From the NCBI GenBank assembly GCA_016926405.1, contig JAFGOQ010000094.1, positions 1 to 39,527 of the forward strand: a DNA stretch of 39,527 nucleotides. The letters are read 5' to 3'. Below the pieces are notes generated by a model. It saw only the letters and a list, made by a program, of their open reading frames with translations, did no database searches and had not been told where the DNA came from. This DNA comes from Bacteroidales bacterium. GTDB taxonomy: Bacteria > Bacteroidota > Bacteroidia > Bacteroidales > UBA6680. Of this stretch, positions 18,597 through 27,585 are shown piece after piece. The translations under genes and the position numbers were made by a program. Each line of letters starts with the position of its first letter. The first letter of the stretch is position 1.

Positions 18597-19481
18597 TTAA
18601 TTAGGCATCTCTAATTCAAATATCAGAGTTTCGTATCCTTTAATAGGACTTTTGCCTTTTGTTCCGTAACCCATTTTAAACGGAATTATTACGGTTGCTT
18701 TACTACCTGGTTTTAGTTCTTTAACGGCTGCTTCAAATCCTGGTATAACCTGATTTTGGCCAAGCGTTAATTCAAAAGTTGATTTTGCATTAAAAACTTT
18801 TCCGTCTAGGTATTTTCCTAGACATGTTAATGAAATGATTGCACCGTTTTTATATTTTTCGCCTTCACCATCTTTTGTGATAGCTAAGTAAACACCCGAT
18901 TGAGTAAGATTGAATTCAAGTGGGCTCTCTTCAATATGTTTAAGAATAATATTGCTTTCGTAATCATCAATGTTATCGATAACCTTTATCAATTCTATTT
19001 CTACAATTAATGTCGAGTAAGCTGGTAAGTATCCTATTTCTTTATCTCCGTATGCTAGATTAGATGGTAAGATATATTTAGCTTTACCTCCCTCTTTCAT
19101 TTTGTTTAAGGCTAACTTAATTCCTTTAATCATTTCATTAGCTTTCCATATTGTAGGGGTGTAGTGAATTTGCTCGCTATAAAGTCTATTATCTCTAGCT
19201 GTTGTTTCGTTATTTGTGTCGAAAACATTTTTGCTTAATGGTCCCGATATTCTAGATACTGTATAATTAACCAATACGTAACTTTCAGGAAGAGGTGATA
19301 TACCAGTACCCTCGGTCGCTTCAATAGTATAAATTCCATCGTTATCGGCTGTTGCTTTTGGGTAGTTAATTTGTAGGTATTCGTCTAGAGTTTTTTGTTC
19401 AAGAGCTGCATAATCTACTTCGTCTTTTTTACAGCTCGAAAAAATTGCTGCAATTGCAAATCCAATAATTAGTGCTTTTTT
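18597..19481 (-). CDS. FKBP-type peptidyl-prolyl isomerase lipoprotein with two FKBP-like domains (start revised)
   Basis: MKKALIIGFAIAAIFSSC lipobox; ILPSNLAYGDKEIGYLPAYSTLIVEIELI and VIPGFEAAVKELKPGSKATVIIPFKMGYG. Confidence 0.85.
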   Translation of the reverse strand, partial: KKALIIGFAIAAIFSSCKKDEVDYAALEQKTLDEYLQINYPKATADNDGIYTIEATEGTGISPLPESYVLVNYTVSRISGPLSKNVFDTNNETTARDNRLYSEQIHYTPTIWKANEMIKGIKLALNKMKEGGKAKYILPSNLAYGDKEIGYLPAYSTLIVEIELIKVIDNIDDYESNIILKHIEESPLEFNLTQSGVYLAITKDGEGEKYKNGAIISLTCLGKYLDGKVFNAKSTFELTLGQNQVIPGFEAAVKELKPGSKATVIIPFKMGYGTKGKSPIKGYETLIFELEMPN

Positions 19482-19539
19482 CATAATAGTAACATTTTTT
19501 TGAATGATTTTAGAAATATGCAATTTTAATGCCAAATAA

Positions 19540-20043
19540 TTAGTGTATTCCTATTTTATAGAAAAGTGTCGAGTAGGGTGGTACATGTCCGTTTTGAACA
19601 GATCCGTATCCTAAATCAAAAGGTATTACAACGTGTAAGCTATCACCTTTTGAAGCCGATTTAATGGCATATTCTAATCCTTGTACAAGAGTGAAATCTT
19701 TTAATTTAATCTCTTTAATAACTAGATCCGTTTTAGGAATGTCTATACCATTTGATTCAGCTAACGAAGCAATATTTGTTGTAAAAAGGTATCCCGATAA
19801 TATTTCACCCGAAAACCATATTTTAATAGTGTCGGTAGATGTTATTAATGGTTTTGCAATTTCCTCGGCCTGGTCTGCCTCTTTTATTACTTTGTAGTAC
19901 ACTCCCGATTCGTGTCTTGTATATTCTTTGTCTTTAACAAAGGCTTCAATACTTGAGGTTTCTTTATCGCGATTGTTTTTTGTGTTCTCGCTGCACGAAA
20001 CAAGGAGTAGTGTTGATAGAATTATTATTGCAATTTTTCTCAT
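19540..20043 (-). CDS. FKBP-type peptidyl-prolyl isomerase lipoprotein
   Basis: IIILSTLLLVSC lipobox; LVQGLEYAIKSASKGDSLHVVIPFDLGYGSVQNGHVPPYSTLFYKI. Confidence 0.82.
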   Translation of the reverse strand: MRKIAIIILSTLLLVSCSENTKNNRDKETSSIEAFVKDKEYTRHESGVYYKVIKEADQAEEIAKPLITSTDTIKIWFSGEILSGYLFTTNIASLAESNGIDIPKTDLVIKEIKLKDFTLVQGLEYAIKSASKGDSLHVVIPFDLGYGSVQNGHVPPYSTLFYKIGIH

Positions 20044-20921
20044 TAATTAATTTTTTTTATTTCAATTTCATACACCACTGATGTGTATGGAGGAATAATA
20101 CCTGTAGCCGATCCTAATTCACCGAAAGCTAACCACGATGGAATGATAACCAAAGCTTTTTCGTTTTCGCTCATTAGTTTAACAGCTTCTTCAAGTCCTT
20201 TTATAATCTGCATTTGAGAGCCGTAATTATACGAAAAAAGTTGTTTTCTTTCTTTGGTTGAATCAAAAACTTTTCCGTTAAGTGTTTTTCCCTCAAATTG
20301 AAGTTGAACAGTTTCTCCCATTTTAGGTTTTCTTCCGTTTCCGTTTTGTTTTGAGAAGAAGAAAATACCTGATTTTGTTTGTCTAATTTTTAAATTATTG
20401 TTCTTTATGTAATCTAGTATTTGATATTTTTCATATTCTTTGGGATTGTCAACCCATTCGTAAAAAGTTGACATGTATGAGTTGTATTCCTCTTTACTCA
20501 TCGACGAAAGAATATTGAAATTTACTTTAATGAAGTCTTTATTGTTAAAGTCTTCAGGTTTTGGTTGCTTAAGGTAATTTTCGAAAAAATCTTTGGCGTT
20601 AATTAAAACAGAAACGCTGTCGCCTACATTTAATTTTTTTAGAATAAAGCTAATGTGTAAATTTTCTTCCGATTCTTGTATCTCAATATCAGAGGTGTTT
20701 TCGAAGAAAGGAGAGTCGTTATTATCTATGTATTTAATATTAACTCTAGCATAATCACCTACTAATATAGGTGTGCCAGAATCGTTTTTTTTAAGGTGTT
20801 TTAAATATGCATTATTTTCAATTTTGGTGTAACCTTTGGTTAATTGATTCTCTTTTGTTACGAAGTAGATTAATGCAGCTAAAACAACTACAGAAGTAAT
20901 AATAAATATTTTTTTTTGCAT
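20043..20921 (-). CDS. FKBP-type peptidyl-prolyl isomerase, membrane-anchored
   Basis: N-terminal hydrophobic anchor; GETVQLQFEGKTLNGKVFDSTKERK...IIKGLEEAVKLMSENEKALVIIPSWLAFGELG. Confidence 0.85.
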   Translation of the reverse strand: MQKKIFIITSVVVLAALIYFVTKENQLTKGYTKIENNAYLKHLKKNDSGTPILVGDYARVNIKYIDNNDSPFFENTSDIEIQESEENLHISFILKKLNVGDSVSVLINAKDFFENYLKQPKPEDFNNKDFIKVNFNILSSMSKEEYNSYMSTFYEWVDNPKEYEKYQILDYIKNNNLKIRQTKSGIFFFSKQNGNGRKPKMGETVQLQFEGKTLNGKVFDSTKERKQLFSYNYGSQMQIIKGLEEAVKLMSENEKALVIIPSWLAFGELGSATGIIPPYTSVVYEIEIKKIN

Positions 20922-20994
20922 AGTGTGGGTTTTTGTTTTGTATAGAGTTTAATGAATAATTGGGTGAATATAATAACGATTAATAAAATAGATG

Positions 20995-21519
20995 CTATTC
21001 AACAGTTAATATTTTTATTCGATAATATAAAATTGCTCTTGGAGGTATTGTTTTCTGATCGCCAAGGAGTCCGTATCCAAGATGTGAAGGGATTATTATT
21101 TTGGCCTCCTCTTCTAATCTAAGTTGTTGAAATGCGTAATCGAGTCCTCTTATAATTTTCCCACTGCCAATAATTACAGTTTCGGGTTTGTTTTCATCTG
21201 ATGAGGATAGCTTTGTTCCGTCTAATAGTTCAAGAGAATATGAATAAGTTACTTTGTTGCCTTTGTTTATGATTTTGTTATTTGTTGAGGATGTTTTCTC
21301 AATCCAAATGCCAATGTCACATTTTGTCATGTTCCAATGTCTACGATTGATGAAGCTTTCAATAAGTTCGGTCTCTTTCTCTGCTAGAATTTTATTTGCT
21401 TCAACCCAATCTTGTTTAGTTGCTTTTTTGTATTTGGGTATAGTTTTATCGCTACTTTGTGTGCACGAAAGAAGCGATAAAACAGTCCAAACACATATCG
21501 ATTTAATAAATAATCTCAT
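20995..21519 (-). CDS. FKBP-type peptidyl-prolyl isomerase lipoprotein (possibly GldI-like)
   Basis: VLSLLSC lipobox; YSYSLELLDGTKLSSSDENKPETVIIGSGKIIRGLDYAFQQLRLEEEAKIIIPSHLGYGLLG. Confidence 0.8.
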   Translation of the reverse strand: MRLFIKSICVWTVLSLLSCTQSSDKTIPKYKKATKQDWVEANKILAEKETELIESFINRRHWNMTKCDIGIWIEKTSSTNNKIINKGNKVTYSYSLELLDGTKLSSSDENKPETVIIGSGKIIRGLDYAFQQLRLEEEAKIIIPSHLGYGLLGDQKTIPPRAILYYRIKILTVE

Positions 21520-22525
21520 CCTTATGAATGTTTACTTTTTCGATAAAACTCTTAATTGTTTCTGAAAGAGATAGAGAAGATCGACCTCCAGCCGCATTTT
21601 TGTGTCCTCCACCATTAAAGTATTTAGAGCTAAAGTTATTTGTAGCAAACTGACCTCTCGATCGGAAAGATATTTTTACATGATCGTCGAACTCTATAAA
21701 TATTGCAGAGAAGTATATTCCTTCAATTGAGAGAGGTATATTAACAAACCCTTCCGAATCACCTTTAACGTAATTAAAGCGCTCTCGTGTTTCTTTAGTA
21801 ATAGTTATGTAAGCAGTATTGCACTCTTCAATTATAGATAGTCCGTCGTTAATGCAGAACCCCATAAGTGATAGGCGATCTTTCTTGTAACTTTCGAAAA
21901 TTTGAGCAGTTATTTCATCTTTATTGATGCCCGATCGAAGTAGGTTTGCTACTGTTTCAAAAGTGCGAGGATTGCTGCAGTTATGTCTGAAGTTTCCTGT
22001 GTCGGTCATTAGCCCTAAATAAAGAGATGTGGCTGTGTTTTTTGAAACAATAGGATTGTTCGAAAGAGCTGCACATATTTCGTAAACTAATTCACAAGTA
22101 GAGCTTACAGAGATGTCTGAAATTGTTACTGTAGCATCAATTTTTGGTTCTGGGTGGTGGTCTATTACAATAATATTTCCTTCGAAATTATTTAATGAAT
22201 CGGCCATATCTTCGGTTCGCGAAAAATCGTTATAGTCTAGTACTATAAGTAAATCAGATGATTTTATGATGTTTTCGCAGCGAGTCTTATTATTACAAAA
22301 GATAGAAACCTCACTATCGCCAGGTAAAAAGTGAAGGTCTTTAGGATAACTATTAGGAACAATTACATTAACCAGTTTTCCTTGTTCTAAAAGATAATTG
22401 TATAATCCTAAAGATGATCCAAGAGCATCGCCATCGGGATTGCGATGAGTTGTAATTGCAATGTTTTCTGATGAATTAAGAATCTCCTTGAGAGCCTCAA
22501 TATTGTTATTTACTGTTTTATTCAA
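21503..22525 (-). CDS. DHH family phosphoesterase (NrnA-like oligoribonuclease/pAp phosphatase)
   Basis: ITTHRNPDGDALGSSLGL, VIDHHPEP, FNGGGHKNAAGG. Confidence 0.92.
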   Translation of the reverse strand: MNKTVNNNIEALKEILNSSENIAITTHRNPDGDALGSSLGLYNYLLEQGKLVNVIVPNSYPKDLHFLPGDSEVSIFCNNKTRCENIIKSSDLLIVLDYNDFSRTEDMADSLNNFEGNIIVIDHHPEPKIDATVTISDISVSSTCELVYEICAALSNNPIVSKNTATSLYLGLMTDTGNFRHNCSNPRTFETVANLLRSGINKDEITAQIFESYKKDRLSLMGFCINDGLSIIEECNTAYITITKETRERFNYVKGDSEGFVNIPLSIEGIYFSAIFIEFDDHVKISFRSRGQFATNNFSSKYFNGGGHKNAAGGRSSLSLSETIKSFIEKVNIHKDEIIY

Positions 22526-22608
22526 ATTATTTTATTTTAATCACAAATATAAAAATCAAAAATCATTATCTTTTGCTATTAATAATAAAGATTAAAACAT
22601 TGATATAT

Positions 22609-23010
22609 ATGATTAGTCAGACACTTGCTATTATTAAGCCCGACGCAGTTGAGAATAAGTTTATTGGTAAAATAATTACTTTAATCGAGTTTCATGGATT
22701 TGCAATTTCAAAAATGCGAATGTTGCGATTGAAAAAAGAAGAGGCTCAGAAATTCTATTCTATTCACAGAGGTAAGCCGTTTTTTGATCCATTGGTTGAT
22801 TTTATGATCTCGGGTGATATTGTAGCTATTTGTTTAGAGTCGGAAAATGCTGTTGATAAGTGGCGCGAGGTAATTGGTGCCACCGATCCAGAAATGGCTA
22901 AAGAGGGGACAATTAGAAAAATATTTGCTTCCAGTAAACAGTGTAATGCTGTGCATGGTTCCGATAGTAATGAAAATGCTAAAATAGAATTAGACTTTTT
23001 CTTTAATTAA
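22609..23010 (+). CDS. ndk: Nucleoside diphosphate kinase (start revised from 22573)
   Basis: QTLAIIKPDAV, GATDPEMAKEGTIRKIFA, NAVHGSDSNENA. Confidence 0.95.
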   Translation: MISQTLAIIKPDAVENKFIGKIITLIEFHGFAISKMRMLRLKKEEAQKFYSIHRGKPFFDPLVDFMISGDIVAICLESENAVDKWREVIGATDPEMAKEGTIRKIFASSKQCNAVHGSDSNENAKIELDFFFN

Positions 23011-23049
23011 ATTCTACTTTTGTGTCACTTAATAGAATTACTTTTTTTT

Positions 23050-23808
23050 ATGACTAGATATTTTATTCAATTATCATATAACGGAACTAGATTTCATGGT
23101 TGGCAGGTGCAACCAAATGCTAAAACGGTACAAGAGGAAATAACAAAAGCTTTATCAACTATTTTGCGTGAAGATATTTCTATTTTGGGTTGTGGACGTA
23201 CCGATACAGGTGTACATGCTTCGTATTTTATTGCCCATTTCGATTCGGAAAATAGCTCTTTGGGGTTGAATAATAATTTTGTTTATAAGCTAAATAGATT
23301 TCTGCCAAAGGATATTGCTATTCAGAAAATTATGGAGGTGAATCCAGAGGCTCATGCTCGTTTCGATGCTGTTTCTAGAACATATAAATATTTTGTTTCG
23401 TTACAAAAAGATCCTTTTACACAGGAGGTTTTTACTCCTGAAACTAGGGATTTAGATGTGCGAAAGATGAATCAGGCAGCCGAAATACTTTTTAATTATA
23501 TCGATTTTACAAGCTTTAGTAAGCTGCATACTGACGTAAAAACCAATAATTGTAAAATAATGGAGGCGCGATGGATTCAAAGTAAATCGAAGTTGATATT
23601 TACAATTAAGGCCGATCGTTTTTTGCGTAATATGGTTCGTGCAATTGTTGGAACTATGTTTGAAGTAGGGCTTGGTAAAATGTCGTTAGATGAATTTGCT
23701 AAGGTTATTGAGGATAAAGATCGAGCAAAAGCGGGTGTTTCAGCCCCTCCACAAGGATTGTTTTTGTACGATATTGAATATCCACCCTCTGTTTATTCGA
23801 AAAGATAA
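23050..23808 (+). CDS. truA: tRNA pseudouridine(38-40) synthase TruA (start revised from 23020)
   Basis: YFIQLSYNGTRFHGWQVQPNAKTVQEEI, GCGRTDTGVHA, FLRNMVRAIVGTM. Confidence 0.95.
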   Translation: MTRYFIQLSYNGTRFHGWQVQPNAKTVQEEITKALSTILREDISILGCGRTDTGVHASYFIAHFDSENSSLGLNNNFVYKLNRFLPKDIAIQKIMEVNPEAHARFDAVSRTYKYFVSLQKDPFTQEVFTPETRDLDVRKMNQAAEILFNYIDFTSFSKLHTDVKTNNCKIMEARWIQSKSKLIFTIKADRFLRNMVRAIVGTMFEVGLGKMSLDEFAKVIEDKDRAKAGVSAPPQGLFLYDIEYPPSVYSKR

Positions 23809-23838
23809 TTATTTGCATAATTCTTTTAAAGTATATTG

Positions 23839-23872
23839 AATAGCCTGACTTGTAGAAGTTAGGCTATTTTTT
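23839..23872 (+). terminator. Intrinsic terminator after truA
   Basis: AATAGCCTGACT / AGTTAGGCTATT followed by Ts. Confidence 0.75.
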
Positions 23873-23961
23873 TTGTAGAAAATTTTAATAAAAAGTTGTA
23901 TTGTCAAAACAGAAGTAATATGTTTGTGATATCAAAATGATATCAAACTAAATTTAATATT

Positions 23962-24810
23962 ATGAAAAAAGAAAAAGAAATTGTTGGATCAAATGGCTAT
24001 TTAGCTCTTTTTTTTATTTTGCTTGTGTTAGCAGTTGTGGTGTATTTTGGCTTTTTTATTAAGCCTCTGTTTTTTGTTGCTCCTATAGTTCTGTTATCGC
24101 TTGTAGGTTTAATGACAATTAATCCAAATGAGTCGGTTGTTCTTGTTCTGTTTGGAAAGTACTGCGGAACAATTAAGGCTAATGGTTTTTTCTGGGTTAA
24201 CCCTTTTTATTCTAGAAAAAGAATATCTCTAAGAGCACGCAATTTCGATAGCGAGCCAATTAAGGTTAACGACAAGATTGGTAATCCAATTATGATTGGA
24301 ATTGTACTTGTATGGAAAGTACAGGAGACTTTTAAAGCTGCTTTTGAAGTTGATGAGTACGAGCATTTTGTTCGTGTACAGAGCGAGGCTGCTTTGCGTA
24401 AACTAGCTGGTCATTATCCTTATGATAATTGGGAGGATGAAGAGGCTCATATTACATTACGTGCTGGTGGCGAAGTGATTAATACAAAGCTTGAAGAAGA
24501 GTTGAAAGAGCGTTTAGATATTGCTGGTATTCATGTTATTGAAGCTCGTATAAATTATATTGCTTATGCTTCGGAAATTGCAAGTGCAATGCTTAAGCGT
24601 CAGCAGGCTACAGCTATTGTTGCTGCTCGCGAAAAAATTGTTGAAGGTGCTGTAGGTATGGTTCAGATGGCTTTGAATAAACTTAAAGAGCGTGAAATTA
24701 TTGATATGGACGAGGAGAAAAAAGCTGCCATGATTAGTAATTTAATGGTTGTTCTTTGTAGCGAAGAATCAGCTAAGCCTATTGTTAATGCAGGAACCCT
24801 TCATCACTAA
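23962..24810 (+). CDS. SPFH domain (stomatin/prohibitin-like) membrane protein
   Basis: MTINPNESVVLVLFGKYCGTIKANGFFWVNPF...VQSEAALRKLAGHYPYD...EARINYIAYASEIASAMLKRQQATAIVAAREKIVEGAVGMV. Confidence 0.93.
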   Translation: MKKEKEIVGSNGYLALFFILLVLAVVVYFGFFIKPLFFVAPIVLLSLVGLMTINPNESVVLVLFGKYCGTIKANGFFWVNPFYSRKRISLRARNFDSEPIKVNDKIGNPIMIGIVLVWKVQETFKAAFEVDEYEHFVRVQSEAALRKLAGHYPYDNWEDEEAHITLRAGGEVINTKLEEELKERLDIAGIHVIEARINYIAYASEIASAMLKRQQATAIVAAREKIVEGAVGMVQMALNKLKEREIIDMDEEKKAAMISNLMVVLCSEESAKPIVNAGTLHH

Positions 24811-24816
24811 AATATA

Positions 24817-25413
24817 ATGGAAAACGAACCGACATATTTTGAACTTTTAACACAGTATTGTAAAGATAGAGGTTACAATTATTTTTCTACTGCCGAGCGT
24901 AATCGATTTGTGACAACACCTGGCGATCCTATGAAAAATAAAAAAGTAATTTATTTTGAAATAAGAGGCGTTTATTTTGTTGCTTTCGATACTTTTTCGG
25001 CAAATATGGGGTCTACTAATATGTATTGTGGATTATTTACTGATATTAGAACCTCCGATAATAATTTATTTTCGGCTATTAAAAGAGGCTTTCTGACTAA
25101 TTTTCTAACATACAGAAATATAAAAACAGGAAATAGTTATGTAGACAAAAAGCTTACAGTTTCGGTGGAGAAACGAAACGGAAAGCCTTCTGTTTTGACC
25201 GAGTCGGATGTAGATAGGTTTTTGGCTATTTGCAATAAATTTGAAGGCCTTAGGTTTGGTATTTCTGACGAAAGAGTTAACGAGGTGCATAATCTTTCGA
25301 AAAAGAGAATTCTAGGTTTAGAATTTAATTATTGGGAGGTTGATAATGAAAAACTTGACTTTTTTATCGATAAAGGGGTAGAGTTATTAGAGCGTATAAA
25401 AACCCGATTGTAA
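24817..25413 (+). CDS. Hypothetical protein in the SPFH cluster
   Basis: 198-aa ORF starting 6 bp after the SPFH stop; no domain recognised. Confidence 0.75.
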   Translation: MENEPTYFELLTQYCKDRGYNYFSTAERNRFVTTPGDPMKNKKVIYFEIRGVYFVAFDTFSANMGSTNMYCGLFTDIRTSDNNLFSAIKRGFLTNFLTYRNIKTGNSYVDKKLTVSVEKRNGKPSVLTESDVDRFLAICNKFEGLRFGISDERVNEVHNLSKKRILGLEFNYWEVDNEKLDFFIDKGVELLERIKTRL

Positions 25414-25430
25414 AAAGAGGAGGTGTTTTA

Positions 25431-25604
25431 ATGTCCAAGAAAAAACAATTTGTTCTTAGAATTGATCCCGATAAATACGAAGATCTGGAGAAATGGGCTG
25501 CCGATGAGTTTCGTAGTATTAACGGACAGTTGGAGTGGATTATCGACAGAGCTTTGAAGCAAGCAGGACGATCGAAGAATAAGAAAACTGAGGATGATAG
25601 TTAA
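25431..25604 (+). CDS. Small Arc-like ribbon-helix-helix protein (57 aa), below the ORF-track cutoff
   Basis: RBS-like AAAGAGGAGG, then MSKKKQFVLRIDPDKYEDLEKWAADEFRSINGQLEWIIDRALKQAGRSKNKKTEDDS*. Confidence 0.82.
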   Translation: MSKKKQFVLRIDPDKYEDLEKWAADEFRSINGQLEWIIDRALKQAGRSKNKKTEDDS

Positions 25605-25655
25605 TTTTTTTTTAGTTAATAAATAGCCCAATTTTTAGTGTAGTTGGGCGGATTT

Positions 25656-25677
25656 TAGAGCCGCATTTGCGGCTCTA
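25656..25677 (+). terminator. Hairpin, likely terminator after the Arc-like gene
   Basis: TAGAGCCGCA / TGCGGCTCTA, 10-bp perfect arms followed by TTTTAA. Confidence 0.6.
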
Positions 25678-25701
25678 TTTTAACCCGTAAACAAACAAAC
25701 A

Positions 25702-26199
25702 ATGTATAATGAATTGCATGAGTCGTTGGGTAGTGAGCCAACAAAAAATCTTTTTTACTATTTTAAAAACGATGGTTTAATATCTTTCGAAAAGAAACTA
25801 GTTGCAGGCATAATTCTTCATAAAAGAAGATATGATAGTGATGTTCTGCGGAGCGAAAAAGAGAAAATTATTAAGCAAATTCAGGAAAGAATTAAGGAGA
25901 GTGTCCCATCGTCGGAACGCGAAGATAAACACAAGCGAGAAGAGAAAAAGGAGATAATATTTGCGGCTATAGGCTCGCTTGCTATTCCTTTTTTTTATGT
26001 TTTAGTGGATGTGTTTAATAGTCGTCCAATTAATTTTACCGATAGTCAACTCATAGGGTGCTTTGTTGTAATGCTTCTATTTGTTGTTAAAGTTATGTTC
26101 TATCGTGTGAAATTAAATATGCGAAGTAGAGAAGATGCAGAGTCGTTGCGAATAAATAAAGAGAAGTTGGCTTTGATAGAGAAGGAGTGGAGGTTTTAA
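25702..26199 (+). CDS. Hypothetical membrane protein
   Basis: 165 aa with two hydrophobic segments; cluster member. Confidence 0.7.
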   Translation: MYNELHESLGSEPTKNLFYYFKNDGLISFEKKLVAGIILHKRRYDSDVLRSEKEKIIKQIQERIKESVPSSEREDKHKREEKKEIIFAAIGSLAIPFFYVLVDVFNSRPINFTDSQLIGCFVVMLLFVVKVMFYRVKLNMRSREDAESLRINKEKLALIEKEWRF

Positions 26200-26813
26200 A
26201 ATACATTTCAATTATGGAAAATAAAAATAATGACAGTTTATTAAAACAAACTTTTGTAACTCAAACTCATGGATACAACGATGTATCTAAAAAAAGAGAA
26301 ATGTGGCGACAAATAGCCGTAGAGCAGAATGGTGAATTTAGTATTAGTCGCACTTCAGGAAATGTACTTGAAATACTTAAGCTTTATATTCTTTATAAGG
26401 GTTGCGAAATAAAAATAACCGAATCGGATACCCGTCCATTGAAGGTTGAAATAGAATTTGATAGCTTATCAGACTATAATATGACAATTGGTTGGGAAGG
26501 TTCTCTTGACAGGTTGCTAAAGCGATTAGGCTTAAAAGAGATTGAAACGGGAAACGAAAAATTCGATAAAAACTACCTTATTAAGAGTAAAGATTCTGGT
26601 AAAACAATTAATTTCTTTACTCACCAAATTATGGCAAGTCTGCTAAAGCACAATGTTTACTCTGTTTCGTATCAAACAAATAGTAAAAACCGAAAGGGTA
26701 ATTTATTATCTACTATAACCAGAACAAATAACGATAAAAACGCAATTATAGAATTAATAGAGTTGCATAAAAATATGATTGATAGGCTAAAGGTTTTGCG
26801 AATTGTAGAGTGA
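26187..26813 (+). CDS. Hypothetical protein (probable start ATG 26214)
   Basis: ORF of the SPFH cluster, follows the preceding gene directly. Confidence 0.7.
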   Translation: MEVLKYISIMENKNNDSLLKQTFVTQTHGYNDVSKKREMWRQIAVEQNGEFSISRTSGNVLEILKLYILYKGCEIKITESDTRPLKVEIEFDSLSDYNMTIGWEGSLDRLLKRLGLKEIETGNEKFDKNYLIKSKDSGKTINFFTHQIMASLLKHNVYSVSYQTNSKNRKGNLLSTITRTNNDKNAIIELIELHKNMIDRLKVLRIVE

Positions 26814-26839
26814 ACGATTTAGTTGTTAAAAAACTAATT

Positions 26840-27451
26840 ATGGAAAAAGCAAACATCGAAATTTTACAAGAGTTTGCCGAAAGAAGTAACCGAAAACTCT
26901 ACTTCCAAGAGGGGTAATATCCGCTTTTAACATACAGGCAAATACCTAGGTTTAAAAGAACCGCTTATATCCCAAATAATACCAACGAAACTTGTTATTT
27001 TGTGTTGTCGGGCGATCCATATAATTCGGTAGATAAATTAAATACATTCTGTGGGGTGTACTTTCCTTTGGAGATTCCTTTGTCGACAAAAATAAACTTA
27101 CGAGAGAAGAATATACTTGATAAAATTAACCCTTTTTCATCGTCAAAAGTTTTAAAAACAGGATATGCAAATTTCGACTCGCGAGTAGTTACTACAGGTA
27201 ACAGCATTCATTTAGTTAAAAAGTATTTGCAAGATATTAGATTTAACGATGTTGTTGTAGATACTCTTAGTAAGAGTCCAGAATTAAATTTTTCGATAAA
27301 CGAATCTAATGTCGACTTTGTTCCGGCTCTTAAAGGTAAATCGCATTTTGCTATTATTAATCCACAAAAGTGGGTGCTCGATAGTTCTGTAATAGAGCAG
27401 TGGTTTAAAATAATAGATATCATTAGACAATCGATAATTAAAATTGAGTAG
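26840..27451 (+). pseudogene. Hypothetical protein interrupted by an in-frame TAA
   Basis: ATG 26840 opens MEKANIEILQEFAERSNRKLYFQEG, TAA at 26915-26917, then the same frame continues YPLLTYRQIPRFKRTAYIPNNTNETCYFVLSGDPYNS... to 27451. Confidence 0.7.
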
Positions 27452-27530
27452 AGAGAGATTCTGTTGAAGCCGCAAAGTATAGCATTGTTTGGTGACCTTG
27501 AATAACCAAGTATCCACTGTATATAAAAAT

Positions 27531-27566
27531 AAAACGAGCCGATTAAATTAATAATCGGCTCGTTTT
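27531..27566. terminator. Intrinsic terminator between convergent genes
   Basis: AAAACGAGCCGATTA / TAATCGGCTCGTTTT, 15-bp perfect arms. Confidence 0.8.
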
Positions 27567-27585
27567 TATATTATAGGTGTTATTT

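Noticed and set aside
25431-25604. Arc-like small ORF considered as an antitoxin of a toxin-antitoxin pair
   Set aside because: No recognisable toxin partner next to it; it sits inside the SPFH cluster and ends at a hairpin terminator.
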